The notes under the pieces: model-generated
What the model saw: only the letters and a program-made list of their open reading frames with translations
Database searches by the model: none
Told to the model about the DNA's origin: nothing
Shown here: positions 40,501-52,500 of the stretch, in pieces
How positions within the stretch are numbered: position 1 is the stretch's first letter
Layout of the letters: each line of letters opens with the position of its first letter
DNA from: Glandiceps talaboti
Taxonomy: Eukaryota > Hemichordata > Enteropneusta > Spengelidae
DNA length: 64,000 bases
Direction of reading: 5' to 3'
Assembly: GCF_964340395.1 (NCBI RefSeq)
Contig: NC_135549.1
Span: 9,502,342-9,566,341 of the forward strand
Position numbers and translations under genes: made by a program

Positions 40501-43500
40501 GACAAGATTTTGATTGAGTAGCAGTGCCTTAAAACAGCCGACATATGGAAAATTAGTGTTGGTAACTGAAGGAGTGCCTCATATGGCATTCCTTGCACCA
40601 GATAATCCTGGATGAATTGTAGTGTTCATCTTAGTAAGTTGCTGGTATTTCATTTGAGAATCTTACTTAAATGTATAACTATAAGCTATTTTGCCAGTAC
40701 ACTGTTCCATCCTGTCTGTTTGGTATTCAGGGCAAGTATTCTGTCGGCAGTTTGAACTTTAAGGTATTGAGTGTCTTTCTAATTAAAGTCAGGGTCAGCT
40801 TAATTTCTACATTTGTTACCCCATAAATCTTAATATAACTGTGTCTGCAGACATTTCATAAACACAGGTAGCCTTGATATAAAAAGATTATCAAATGGTC
40901 TACTACAGTGGTCCCTGGAAACTGGAAGATTTATGGCAAGCTACTTTAAAACAGCTGTTCTGAGGTGTGGGGACCTGGATATCTCAAAATTCTACTAAGC
41001 TAAAGGGTTTTAGGAAAGGCATCCTTATGATGCTATTTTTGCACAGTTATGAAATTAGGAGGAAGATTAATAGCCCTTCAACTTCATGGCATCTGTTCAA
41101 TAATTTAGGGACCCTGGATTTGAAGCACTGAATATCAAGGCTAACCTATAAAGAGGCTTTAAGAAAAGCACCCATATGATGCTGTTTTTTTTTTGTTTTT
41201 TTAAGTTTTGAAACTTGTTTGTAAATGTTTTAGAAATTGCCTGCCCTTGTATAAATGTATAAAGTGAGAATATTTATTACATACTTATTTCAAAATATGT
41301 AGTTATAGTATCTCTTCTGAAAGTGTTTCCTCTCTGACTTTTATCACAGTAATATTCCTCAAAATTAGTTTCTAGGTGAAAAGGAGGCCTCTGATGCCCC
41401 CCCCCCCTTATGACCCCTTGTCCTTAACCACTACATATGATGAAGTGATTTGTAAGAAACCTGGTTTAGATATACATTTTGCCAAGTAACATGATAACGA
41501 ATACGTATATAAAGTAATATGGGGGTTGGTGCATGACCTTATTATAAAGTCAAGAAAATATACATGTTGTAGCTTTTATCTAATGTAAGTCACTCAGATG
41601 TAAACAGCATTGTGATTGGCTTCCTGTGAAGTCATGTGACAGGAAGGGGCAAATCACAATATTAGTGCATGATTCTGATAAAAAGTTACAAACTTGCTAT
41701 AAACTTGACACAAACATGGGAATCTTATTTTTATTTGTCTCAATCCTTATAGTTTCATCTGTTATAGCTAATGGCATAATTACAATATAACTACACCTCT
41801 GTATCATTAAAATGTATTAAATTATGATGTAGACTGTATATAGCTACAACTTGCAAGCATGTAACTTGCAGTGGTAGTGGAACTGCAGACAGAAAAGGTC
41901 AGAGGTCAAATCCAGGATATAAGGATTATGACACGGTGAAAAGAAAGTACATATAGGCTGGAAACCTCTAGCACTATGTTCTGAAGATGGATAGTCAAAC
42001 AAAGATCAAGGCCATACACATACAATATGAATAAAAGTCTAGTAAGGACAAGGCCATTGTAAGTACTTCATTCAAGAAGAAGGGAATGTATGTCAACATG
42101 ATCTGATGTGGACATGGTCATAACAAATAACAGGTGTGCTCAGGACAAGGTTGTAGCCATTGACTTCAGAGAAGGTCAGGTCCCAGAATCAACAAGATCT
42201 CTGAAGACTACAGTTGTTTGTATGTACATTAAAGAAGAAGGAGAGTCAACCAGACCCACATACTTGGCATGTATATTGGGAAGGTCAACGAGCTATGCTG
42301 AACCAATATTATTATTTGTCTTGTAGACATTGATTTTATTAAACTACACAATAGCCTCACAATAACAAACTGGATTCTTTTCTAGACTCACAATTTTTTT
42401 GACATTTCAAAGTGCATGATTTATGTTTATATAACAGTATTCCTTAGCAACAATTCTGCATGAAACCATTTTGTTATTGTGAGGTTATATAATGTACAGT
42501 ATTGAAAACTTGTGTGGCGTTCACTTGATGATGACTTGCATACTTAAACCAATACATTCTGAAGTTAGGAGGATGAGGCCATTACACTTGTGGGGTGGGG
42601 CATATCTTAACATTTAGAAATTAGAGAGGTGAATCCATTCTTCCAAATTTGGGGGTAGGGACACTGTTTAGAAATAATGAATAATTACTTTACATTTGGG
42701 AGTGGTGGCATAACTTGGAAATAAAGTTGAACCCATTACAGTACTTTGTACTTAGAGGGGTAAGGGCAGTATCTAGAACAAAAGTATTCAGGGGGTGGGT
42801 GCACTGTTATTTAGAAACTGGGAGTCTCATATCACCCATTTCTTAAAATTCAGGGCGTTGGGGCATTATTTAGAAATTACAAGGGATCCATTATTTCATA
42901 TTCAGTGGGGGTGGGGGTGGGGTGGGGGGTGCCCATTTACCCATTTCTTAAAATTCAGGGGTGTGGACATTATTTAGAAAATAGAAGAGGAACCCCCCAT
43001 TACTTCAAATTCAAAGTGTGGGGGCATTATTTAGAAATTAGAAGGGGGACCCATTTACCCATTACTGCAAATTCAAAGTGTGGGGGCATTGTTTTGAAAT
43101 TAGAAGGGGGACTCATTTACCCATTACTTCAAATTTAAAGGGGGAGGGGCATTATTTTCGAAATTAGAAGGGGGACCCATTTACAAATTACTTCAAATTC
43201 AAAGGGTAGGGGTGGCATTATTTAGAAATTAGAAGAGGACTCATTTACCCATTACTTCAAATTCAAAGTGTGGGGGCATTATTTTATCCATTCCTTCAAA
43301 TTCAGAGGGGAGGGGTGTTTATTTAGAAATTAGAAGGGGACCCATTTACCCATTACTGCAAATTAAAAGTGAGGGGGCATTAGTTCGAAATTAGAAAGGG
43401 ACTCATTTATTCATTACTGCAAATTAAAAGTGTGGGGGCATTATTTAGAAATTAGAAGGGGACTCATTTACCCATTACTTTAAATTCAGAGGGGTAGGGG

Positions 43501-46500
43501 CATTTATTTAGAAATTAGAAGGGGGACCCATTTACAAATTACTTCAAATTCAAAGGGTAGGGGTGGCATTATTTAGAAATTAGAAGAGGACTCATTTACC
43601 CATTACTTCAAATTCAAAGTGTGGGGGCATTATTTTATCCATTCCTTCAAATTCAGAGGGGAGGGGTGTTTATTTAGAAATTAGAAGGGGGACCCATTTA
43701 CCCATTACTACAAATTCAAAGGGCGAGGTGGGTGTTATTTAGAAATTAGAACAGGGACCCATATACCCATTACTTCAAAAATTCAGAGGGGTGGGGCATT
43801 ATTTAGAAATCAGAACAGGGACCCATATACCCATTACTTCAAAAATTCAGAGGGGTGGGGCATTATTTAGAAATTAGAACAGGGACCCATATACCCATTA
43901 CTTCAAAAATTCAGAGGGGTGGGGGCAATATTTAGAAATCAGAACAGGGACCCATATACCCATTACTTCAAAAATTCAGAGGGGTGGGGGCGTTATTTAG
44001 AAATCAGAACAGGGACCCATATACCCATTACTTCAAAAATTCAGAGGGGTGGGGGCGTTATTTAGAAATCAGAACAGGGACCCATATACCCATTACTTAA
44101 AATTCAGAGGGCTGAGGCATTATCTAGAATTTGGAAGGGGAACACATTACTTCATACACTGAGAGTTGGAAGTGTTATTTAGAAATTATAAGGGACTCCC
44201 ATTGCTTAGTTTCAGGGGGTGAGGGTGCTATATTGAAATCAGAGGGGGGGGGGTTTCCATTATTTCATATCCAGAGGGGTGGGATGTTATTTAGAAATTA
44301 CAAGGGACACCCACTGCTTAGTTTCAGAGGGTGAGGGCACTATACAGAAATCGGGGGGGGGGGGGGTCCATTATTTCATATCCAGAGGGGTGGGATGTTA
44401 TTTAGAAATTACAAGGGACACCCACTGCTTAGTTTCAGAGGGTGAGGGCACTATACAGAAATCGGGGGGGGGGGGGGGGTCCATTATTTCATATCCAGAG
44501 GGGTGGGATGTTATTTAGAAATTAGAAGAAATATTCATTACTTAATTTCAAGGGGTGGGGGTGCTATATAGAAATCCGAGGGGAGAACCCATTACTTCAT
44601 ATTCTGAGGGGAGGGGGTATTATTTAGAAATAAGATGGGAAACTTATACTTCACATTCAGGCGTGGGGGGTTGATATATAGAAATCAGAAGGGGATATTT
44701 AACCCATTCATATTCAGGAGGTAGGGGGAGGGGGTGTCCTTTTACATTAACTTTAAAGACCAAAGCAATTTTTAACACATACAGTGAAATACTACATTTT
44801 CTTAATGAATTTTGTTTTCACTGAGTTTTCTTCTGTCAAAGCGAACATTTCATTGACTAGTGTTGATATCTAAATATCCCTACATCACTGCCAGTGACAA
44901 TTACGTGCAGGCATAACAGCTAATTTCTCTTTCAAATGAAAAGTAAAAGCCTATGAAAAATGTAGTATTCCCCTCAGTGTAAGTGATAAAATTGTATGTA
45001 TTCTCCTCTTAACAATACACTGCATTATGGGATTAAGTACACTTAGTATGGGTTACCCAGACTCACGAGAGTATAGGTAACCGAGACTAGGGTACACTTG
45101 AAAGTCAAACATATGGAAATTTTGGGCAAGTCAAAGTCAAGGTAGGTTCACACAAACAGGAAAAGATTTAAATCTATTGTTTTTGTATGATAGCTATTAA
45201 AGTGTACGAAGGGAAATAAACCACAGACAAAAATTACCTATGAATTTGTTAGGATGAATAAATCAGAAAATGTATGACATTGATACGTTCGGGATATACT
45301 GTCACCACACATCGTAGTCATGCACACACTGTTAATTTATGCTGCGTCACCCACACTTGCTGAAACTTTGAAATAACTTTGTTCTACGCCTGTACAAAAT
45401 GGCCCCCCTCTCTTGTTTTACTTTCTAAAGTTGAATGTATTATCAAAGCAATCAAAACTTTACAATCAGTCCATAAGCTAGTAGCCAGAAATATCTCAAC
45501 ATCACGAAAAGTTTGGTCCAATAAGCTGGGAGTTGTAAATGTCAAATATCCTGAGGAAATTAAGTTTAAATATACAGAAACACATTTTGTGCATATTGAT
45601 CATCATGAAAGTAATATTTGTGATGTGAAGTGATATTTATGGAAGATTGGACAGGTAAAGTTTTGTTTGAATATGAGTTTGTGGCATCTACTGGGGTTTT
45701 CAAAGCTGAAAGTTTGCTGCTATGGGATTCAGCATTATAACTACAGCATTTTGGGTTTTGGTACTTATCATATATATCTACTATAGGACGTAATTCAAAC
45801 TGTGACAGGAAACTATTATGGGCTATCACAGGGGCTATCATTATGGGCTGTATGAGGAGACTTATGGGTTATCTGAAAAATCATTCTCATTGGCCATCTG
45901 GGGAGACTATAATGGGTTATCTGAGGAGACTATTATGGGCTGTCAATTCATGTCACTTGTCCCACATGTCCCTCCTGCCATTTTTCTTTCTGTGGATTGG
46001 ATCGTCAAGTTTGGTTTAATTAATATTAATGAGATAATAAATAGAGATTGATGTAAGATACTTTGTATTTTTGTGTGAAGACCATATGTACAGAGGATAA
46101 AACTTCTTAAAAAGTCAAAAATAGTTACAAAATATACCTAAAATTATTTTTACTGATATATAGTTTGCAGAAAGTCTACTGTATATTCAAGCGATACAAA
46201 ATTGAGAGAAATACAACTTGGGTTAGAAAAATTTCTATAAAAATTACAAATCTACATTTGATGTAACTTTATCAGTGTAGGAATACAAAGCTAGCATTTT
46301 TTGACTCAAATATAAATGTACAAAAAAAAATTAGTTTGCATCATTATTAATCAAAGAAACGCTTCCAAACTAATTTTTTTACACATTTGAAAATCTACAA
46401 ACTAACATCTTTTTTGAAAAGCAGACAAGTCCATTTTGTCATTTGAATATAAAGTACATCTGTGAACTGTCTGTATTTCACTACAATAAAAAATTATACT

Positions 46501-49500
46501 AAAGTATTTTCTCTTTTTAACATAATTAAGCAAAAGTCAATTTAAGTGCAGCAGCCATGGTGGAGCTTGTCGCAATGTTGATAGAAAGAATCTGCTATTT
46601 TCAAGTAAACCATCAAATATTTTTCCAATTTTTCTTGGACTTTTGTATAACAAAAGGGTCAGAGCTCAGTGACCAGGAGAAGAATGCAGATATCCATAAA
46701 ACTTAAATAAAAAATATTAAAGAAGGGTTGCAATAACTTCCTATCTGTAAAAGTAATTGTGTTCTGAATAACTTTTATATGAATAAATATTCTATAGTCA
46801 ATAACACCATGACTATATGTGTTTTGTTTGCGGATGAATATACTGATGACAAACTGGCATTTCTGTATTTCATCATTGTATTTCATCACTGTATTTCTCA
46901 TGACAATTTTATTCCTATGTGAGTGCCAAACTCCAAAGTCTTGATCAGCCAAGCTTTTCAACCATCTTGCCATCAAATACATTTTTATACATATGCTATT
47001 TGATTGTTGCCATATGTTGTGTGAACACAGATATGACCCTGAGAGGTTTTACTCTTACTACAGACTTTGAAACTTCATGCAAACAGACAATATTTATTTT
47101 TCCAAACCATCACATCAAAGGAATTATTTCTTCTGCGGCAGCAAAATTTATGGTTACTAAAAGCCCATCTGTCGTTCTCGTCAAAGATAAAAATTTCAAG
47201 ATGATGAAAGAAAAAAATGTGAGGAACATTTTAAGTTTAACAGATGTCTTGTTCTTGTGGTATCGAGGTCAAAACCCCTGGCCTGGAAGTAATATTTTCT
47301 GCAGCAAATTACCAACGTGATTTATTTGTACACACGTCAGCTTTATCTAAGTAGGGCAGTAGATATAAACCATTCCTCAATTCAAAGGAACAAAAAGTTA
47401 TTTCAGTACATAAAATATTTTAATAACAGTATTTCAGTGTATCTCACTGACTGACAAAAATCAGCTCTTGCTCAGAAAGTTTTGGCGCCATAAAATGATA
47501 CTATATTTAAATAGAATTTATCATGTGGTAGTGAGACTGTATTTCTCTATGGCAGAGAAGTACAAAACTGACAATGCTGATCAGCTTTCAAATTGGACAA
47601 GTATGCTAAACATGTTTAACTATTATACTGCTGTGACTTCTCCAACTCAAATAAACAGCACATCAAAAGTTTTATATTATTTATATAAAGACAGCTGTAA
47701 GTTTTAATTTAGGGGAAAAAAACACTGTCATTTTCAAAAGTACTAACCCTTCGTAAGAATACTGAAAAAAAAGGATGCCTTCTTGTATCTCCCTGAAATT
47801 CTCTGGGAGAAACACGATAGAAAGTGTTCCATACTTTAGTTGTCCTGATGACTGGGTTGCAAATATTCAAAAATAAATTTATTCTCTAGCCCAGTCAATT
47901 TAAATTAAGACAAAGTCATAAAAAGAAATAAAATTGTGATAAAAGTCCTGACTTATGAATATTTCAGCCACCATATTTACCATGAGGAAATATGTTGAGG
48001 TAGCTAGAGTGCACCTGGTAATATTCTTGCCAAAGAATTTTGCATATAAATAAGTCCATGATCAGCCTCATCTTCCAACATGTCCATATATGGAAATAAC
48101 AGCACATTTGGTATCACATGATCACACATCCATATATGGTCATAATAGCACTTTTTGGTATCACATGATTATATATCCATATATGGTAATAATAGCACAT
48201 TCTGTATCACATGTTTATAATTTTTATCATGTGACTACAACTAAGAACCTGATTTGATAATAAAAAGTTTATTAAAATGCACAGAGAAAGAACTAGTGAG
48301 GTAGATAGTTCAAGTATAAGAGACACTTCTTCATTCTATCTTCATTTTTTTTCCATTTTCTTATGTACATTGTTTTCCTTTAGTTACCGATATCTTTTTT
48401 TTTTACCATTGCAGGAAAATTGAACAGAGTGTTACTGAGCAGTCCACCCCTGATTTGAATATCGGAGGTATCAGAACCGATGTTCAGTTCAACAGAGATG
48501 GCATCAAGTAGAAAGCTGCCGTGGAATAATAATAATAATACAAATAAATAGCTCCCTCTGGTGGTACATTCATGTAGTGATTTCAGTGGGTGAAAGGTAC
48601 CTACCCTAATCTAGATTTTATAATCTACAATATTAAAAAAAAATTCATTTTTTTCAAAAAATAAAAATTTGCTGTTGAAAATGTATTGAAGTATAAAGCA
48701 GTAGTTTTTAAAATTACAGCAAAATAGTCTCTCCTTTCACCCACCTTACATCACCACAAGTGGAAAAAAGTGATGAAAATATGAAAATAGAACACCAAGA
48801 CAGCAGACTGGTGTTGGTAAAAACCTTTCTCCAAGTCCAGTCTTCCTTGTTTTGTGATTACAACATTTGTGCTGTAACAAGAGTCATTTTGAAGTAAATA
48901 AATATCCCTGTTTTAATCACATCCCTTCATTGTCTTCTCATTTGGTACAGTCCCATTATTTAACTTAGCTGGGTCAGTCCATCCACAGAGAAAATAAGGG
49001 TGTGAAGTTGAGGTTGGTCACGTTTTCACACATCTCAAGTTAACAAATAAAACCTGTGCTAAAATACACAGGGGTCTGTCATGCAATAAATACAAAATTT
49101 TCTTCAAAATTATACAAGTATATACAATATTTTCAACTCTAATCTTAGCAATAAACAGGGTGAACAGATGAAAAATCTAAGAACTAACACTAAGAGGAGG
49201 AAGGAATTAACAAACTTCACAGTGTCACCATTGTTTTATTCCACAAAGAATTTGGACAAAATTTGGCAGCCTTTCAAAATATGTTTCTGGTCATTTGTTG
49301 ATAAACAACAGATTCAATTCTGTTTTTAGATATACTGTACACCTGAAATTAATTGAACACAGGGATAGTAAACAATGGTGACAATATATGACAATGAAAA
49401 AAGTTATTTTGGCTCTGAAGGGACCATTTGGTTTGACACAGAATTACTTGTGATATGTCACCTCTTGCCAACTCATTCCATCATCAATATTACTTCTGCA

Positions 49501-52500
49501 CTCTGAATTTTAACAGAAACCACATTTTGTTTTATGTACTTAAATAGCTGTGGTAGAAAACTGGGAACAGGATTTTGTTTGTTTAACTTCTGATGTGTAG
49601 GAATAGAAGTGGCTCTTGTCATAGGGGTATATGTTGGCAAACACATCAATATGAGTGCTTGTTGTTATACATTTAAATAGACAGTATCTACATCAGGTCA
49701 ATCAACAAAATATTCTCTAAAATCTCAAACCTCCTATTTTTTGTTTTGATCAGACCCTCATCTGGAAATAAAAGATTACTTCCTCCTCTTTGAACTTTGA
49801 CCCTGTGTATTGCTAAGATGTATGGACACTAAAATGTCAAATGTCATCCTACCGGTGACCACTGTCCCCTATGCCATTGAGGTTCAGGTGGACATCCTCC
49901 CATATTACAAGGTACTGTATTCAGAGGCCTCTTTGTCAAGTCACATCTGTCGTCTTCCAAACTTTGACCATTCCTCATCTGACACTGTACTACACGGGAC
50001 TTGTTACCAGAGTCACAAGATTTGGAACACTGTCAGAGAAACAGAAGAACAGATTAATACTAATAGCAAAGTTACTTTCACTGAATCCATGGAATTAGAC
50101 ATCTCAGCTGAGTTTAAAAGCATTTTAATCGGGTGAAAATAATACAACTTTGATTCAACTATTCTAGTATAAGACCAAAAAATATTACTCTAGAAATCAA
50201 AAATATTCTAGTATGATGTTAATGTCAATGCATTAAAAACTGTCTTCTGGCAATGTAATCACAGTTGATGTCATAATGAAGGGTTTCCTCAACTTTTTTT
50301 AGTCTATTGAATTGAATCATTATGTTTAAGTACCAGGATAGATTTGTACAACATCTTTTAATAGTTTTACATAATATTCAGCAACACACAAATGGTCTTT
50401 TATATACAGACAAAATTTAGAAATGTTTTCTCTTGTCATGACTGTCAATAAGAAAGAAAGAAAGGAAGGAAGGTAACCTACCACTCCCCATTCTCCATAA
50501 TTCCAAGTGGGACAAGGTCCTTCATCACACACTTCCTGATCTTCTGGTTTGGCGTCTTCATCACAGGTACCACTTTCTCCATTCTTGTCTTGACACACCA
50601 CTGCCCTCCTTCTGTTGCCAATACCACAAGATGTTGTACACTGTGAAGGTAAATTCAAATCACCCATATCAGCCAAAAGTCTGTGGAGTCCACCGTCAAG
50701 AAAGAATTACTGCAGTAATTCTGATTAGTGGAAAGTAGTGACAATTCAAAAGAAATCTGACTTTTACTTCATACATTGGCATTGCTGGGGTCAAAGTTCA
50801 TACACTTAAAGTCGTTTCAGAGTCTGGGAGTTTCAAGATGTTTTTGGACTACTTCCAGGAGTTTTTTATGGTCAAGGTATGTATCAGGTAACTTTGAAGG
50901 AGTATTTCATGGTACATGTAACTAACTAATTGTTATTTTATTTGTGAAACGATACACTTATCAAACATTGAGAATTTCCATCACTTTATGGACAATTCTA
51001 AAAAAAATTCCAAGAATAAATTTAGAATTGAATTATTCCAGGTCTTTCCTAGAGTGGTTTGAAATTCCAAGACTTAAAAGTACGTTCTGGGAGTACTTGA
51101 ACCCAATTAATTCAGGGACTTTGACAGTCATGTAGGACTGTATAATGAGTTAGACTTACAGGACTCCATGGTCCAATTCTCCAGTAACTGGTCTGTGTAA
51201 CATCATTATCAGTGATGACAATAGGAAAGTTATTACGGGCACATTCATGTGTGTTACACAGCTGTTGTTGAACTGGTTTGTCTTCCTCAGTACAGTCTTC
51301 ATCATTTCCTATCCTGTTGTCATGGTAAACACACGCCACATACCTACTGGTCCTTCCAGTACCACAGCTGACTGGACACTAAGTAAATAAATGAAGTGGA
51401 AAGTATCAGGTATCTGTGAAAACTAGAAATAGATGTACTTGCATGTGAAATATGGATAATAAAATACAGTGTTCTCTCACAGATTCATCTGTAATGTTAT
51501 TGCACGGTGACTGTGTCAGCTTATGCCTACTTGCCACCAAACCAAAAACAAAATTTTCTTTTGTTCTTCAACTTGCTTGTATCTAAAACAAACTTATGAA
51601 CTTTGAAAAATACATATTAGATACGAACCTAGAATTCTAGGTTGTTGTATGTGTTGACTTTTTCTATATTCTTTCAAAAACTTCATACAGAAATTCACCT
51701 ATTTTTACTGGATTTATCTAAGTTTTATGTAAGCGCAGCCATTTTGATAAAATTTGACTTCTCTATTCATATTTCCCTAAATTACTTAGTCGTATAAATA
51801 ATAGTGGGAACACTTCAATACATGTCAACTACTACTAAAAACACCACTCACTTCAATCCACTGTCCTGTTCTCCAGAATGGACAGGGTTGGACTTCACAG
51901 TTTTCTTTCTGAGCTGGCTTCACTGTTGCATCACATTCACTTTCATCAGCAATGCCACCAAATGGGTCTCTGCAACTCACGTATCGTTCCCGAGTACCAA
52001 CATCACATGAACGTGAACACTACAAATGAAATAGGAACATGTCAGATCTGAATCCTGTTTCTCCCAACTTGTACTTTTTGGGGGTAAAAACAAATACCGC
52101 CCTGGTAGATAGAATATTTTAACACTGAACATTTCTGTGTTTCTCATGCTATATTGAATTCTTGTCATAAGGTTTGATTGAGGATGTTTAATTAGAAGAT
52201 AATAAAACATGCAACTACTATGAAAAAAACACATAATGTGAATCAGTTGTAGCATATTTGAAGCCAGATATGATAACAAAAAACCAATAAGTAGTTTACC
52301 AACTCTTATGTCAGTCATATCATAGGTAATGAGTTAACATAATGATGAAAACCTGCAAATGAATACTTTATTTATTCTTGTACATATTAAAGACATAACA
52401 CTCACAGGAGTCCAATCACCAGTTCTCCAATTACTAATTATGGGGGCCATTTTGAACACAGCTGCTGCAGTAGGAGCTACAGTGGTGGTGGTGGTGGTGG

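Larger units (their letters stand above)
18522..49852 (-). other. Intron 20 (31.3 kb), host of many repeats
   Basis: This is the only large intron in the window. TSR10 and TSR11 on its two sides are consecutive in human ADAMTS9, so no TSR exon of this gene is missing inside it. Stretches 18.5-24.0, 25-28, 31-33.5, 37.4-42.5 and 44.8-48 kb show no recognised gene, apart from the weak candidates listed separately. Contents are listed individually. Confidence 0.85.

Noticed and set aside
42795-44518. Open frames in the G-rich array
   Set aside because: Periodic peptides from the tandem repeat; no independent coding evidence.
46919-47320. 133-codon plus-strand open frame in the large intron
   Set aside because: Longest non-repeat frame there, but no recognised domain, no clear acceptor and AT-driven composition. 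A search for homologues and RNA-seq would decide.
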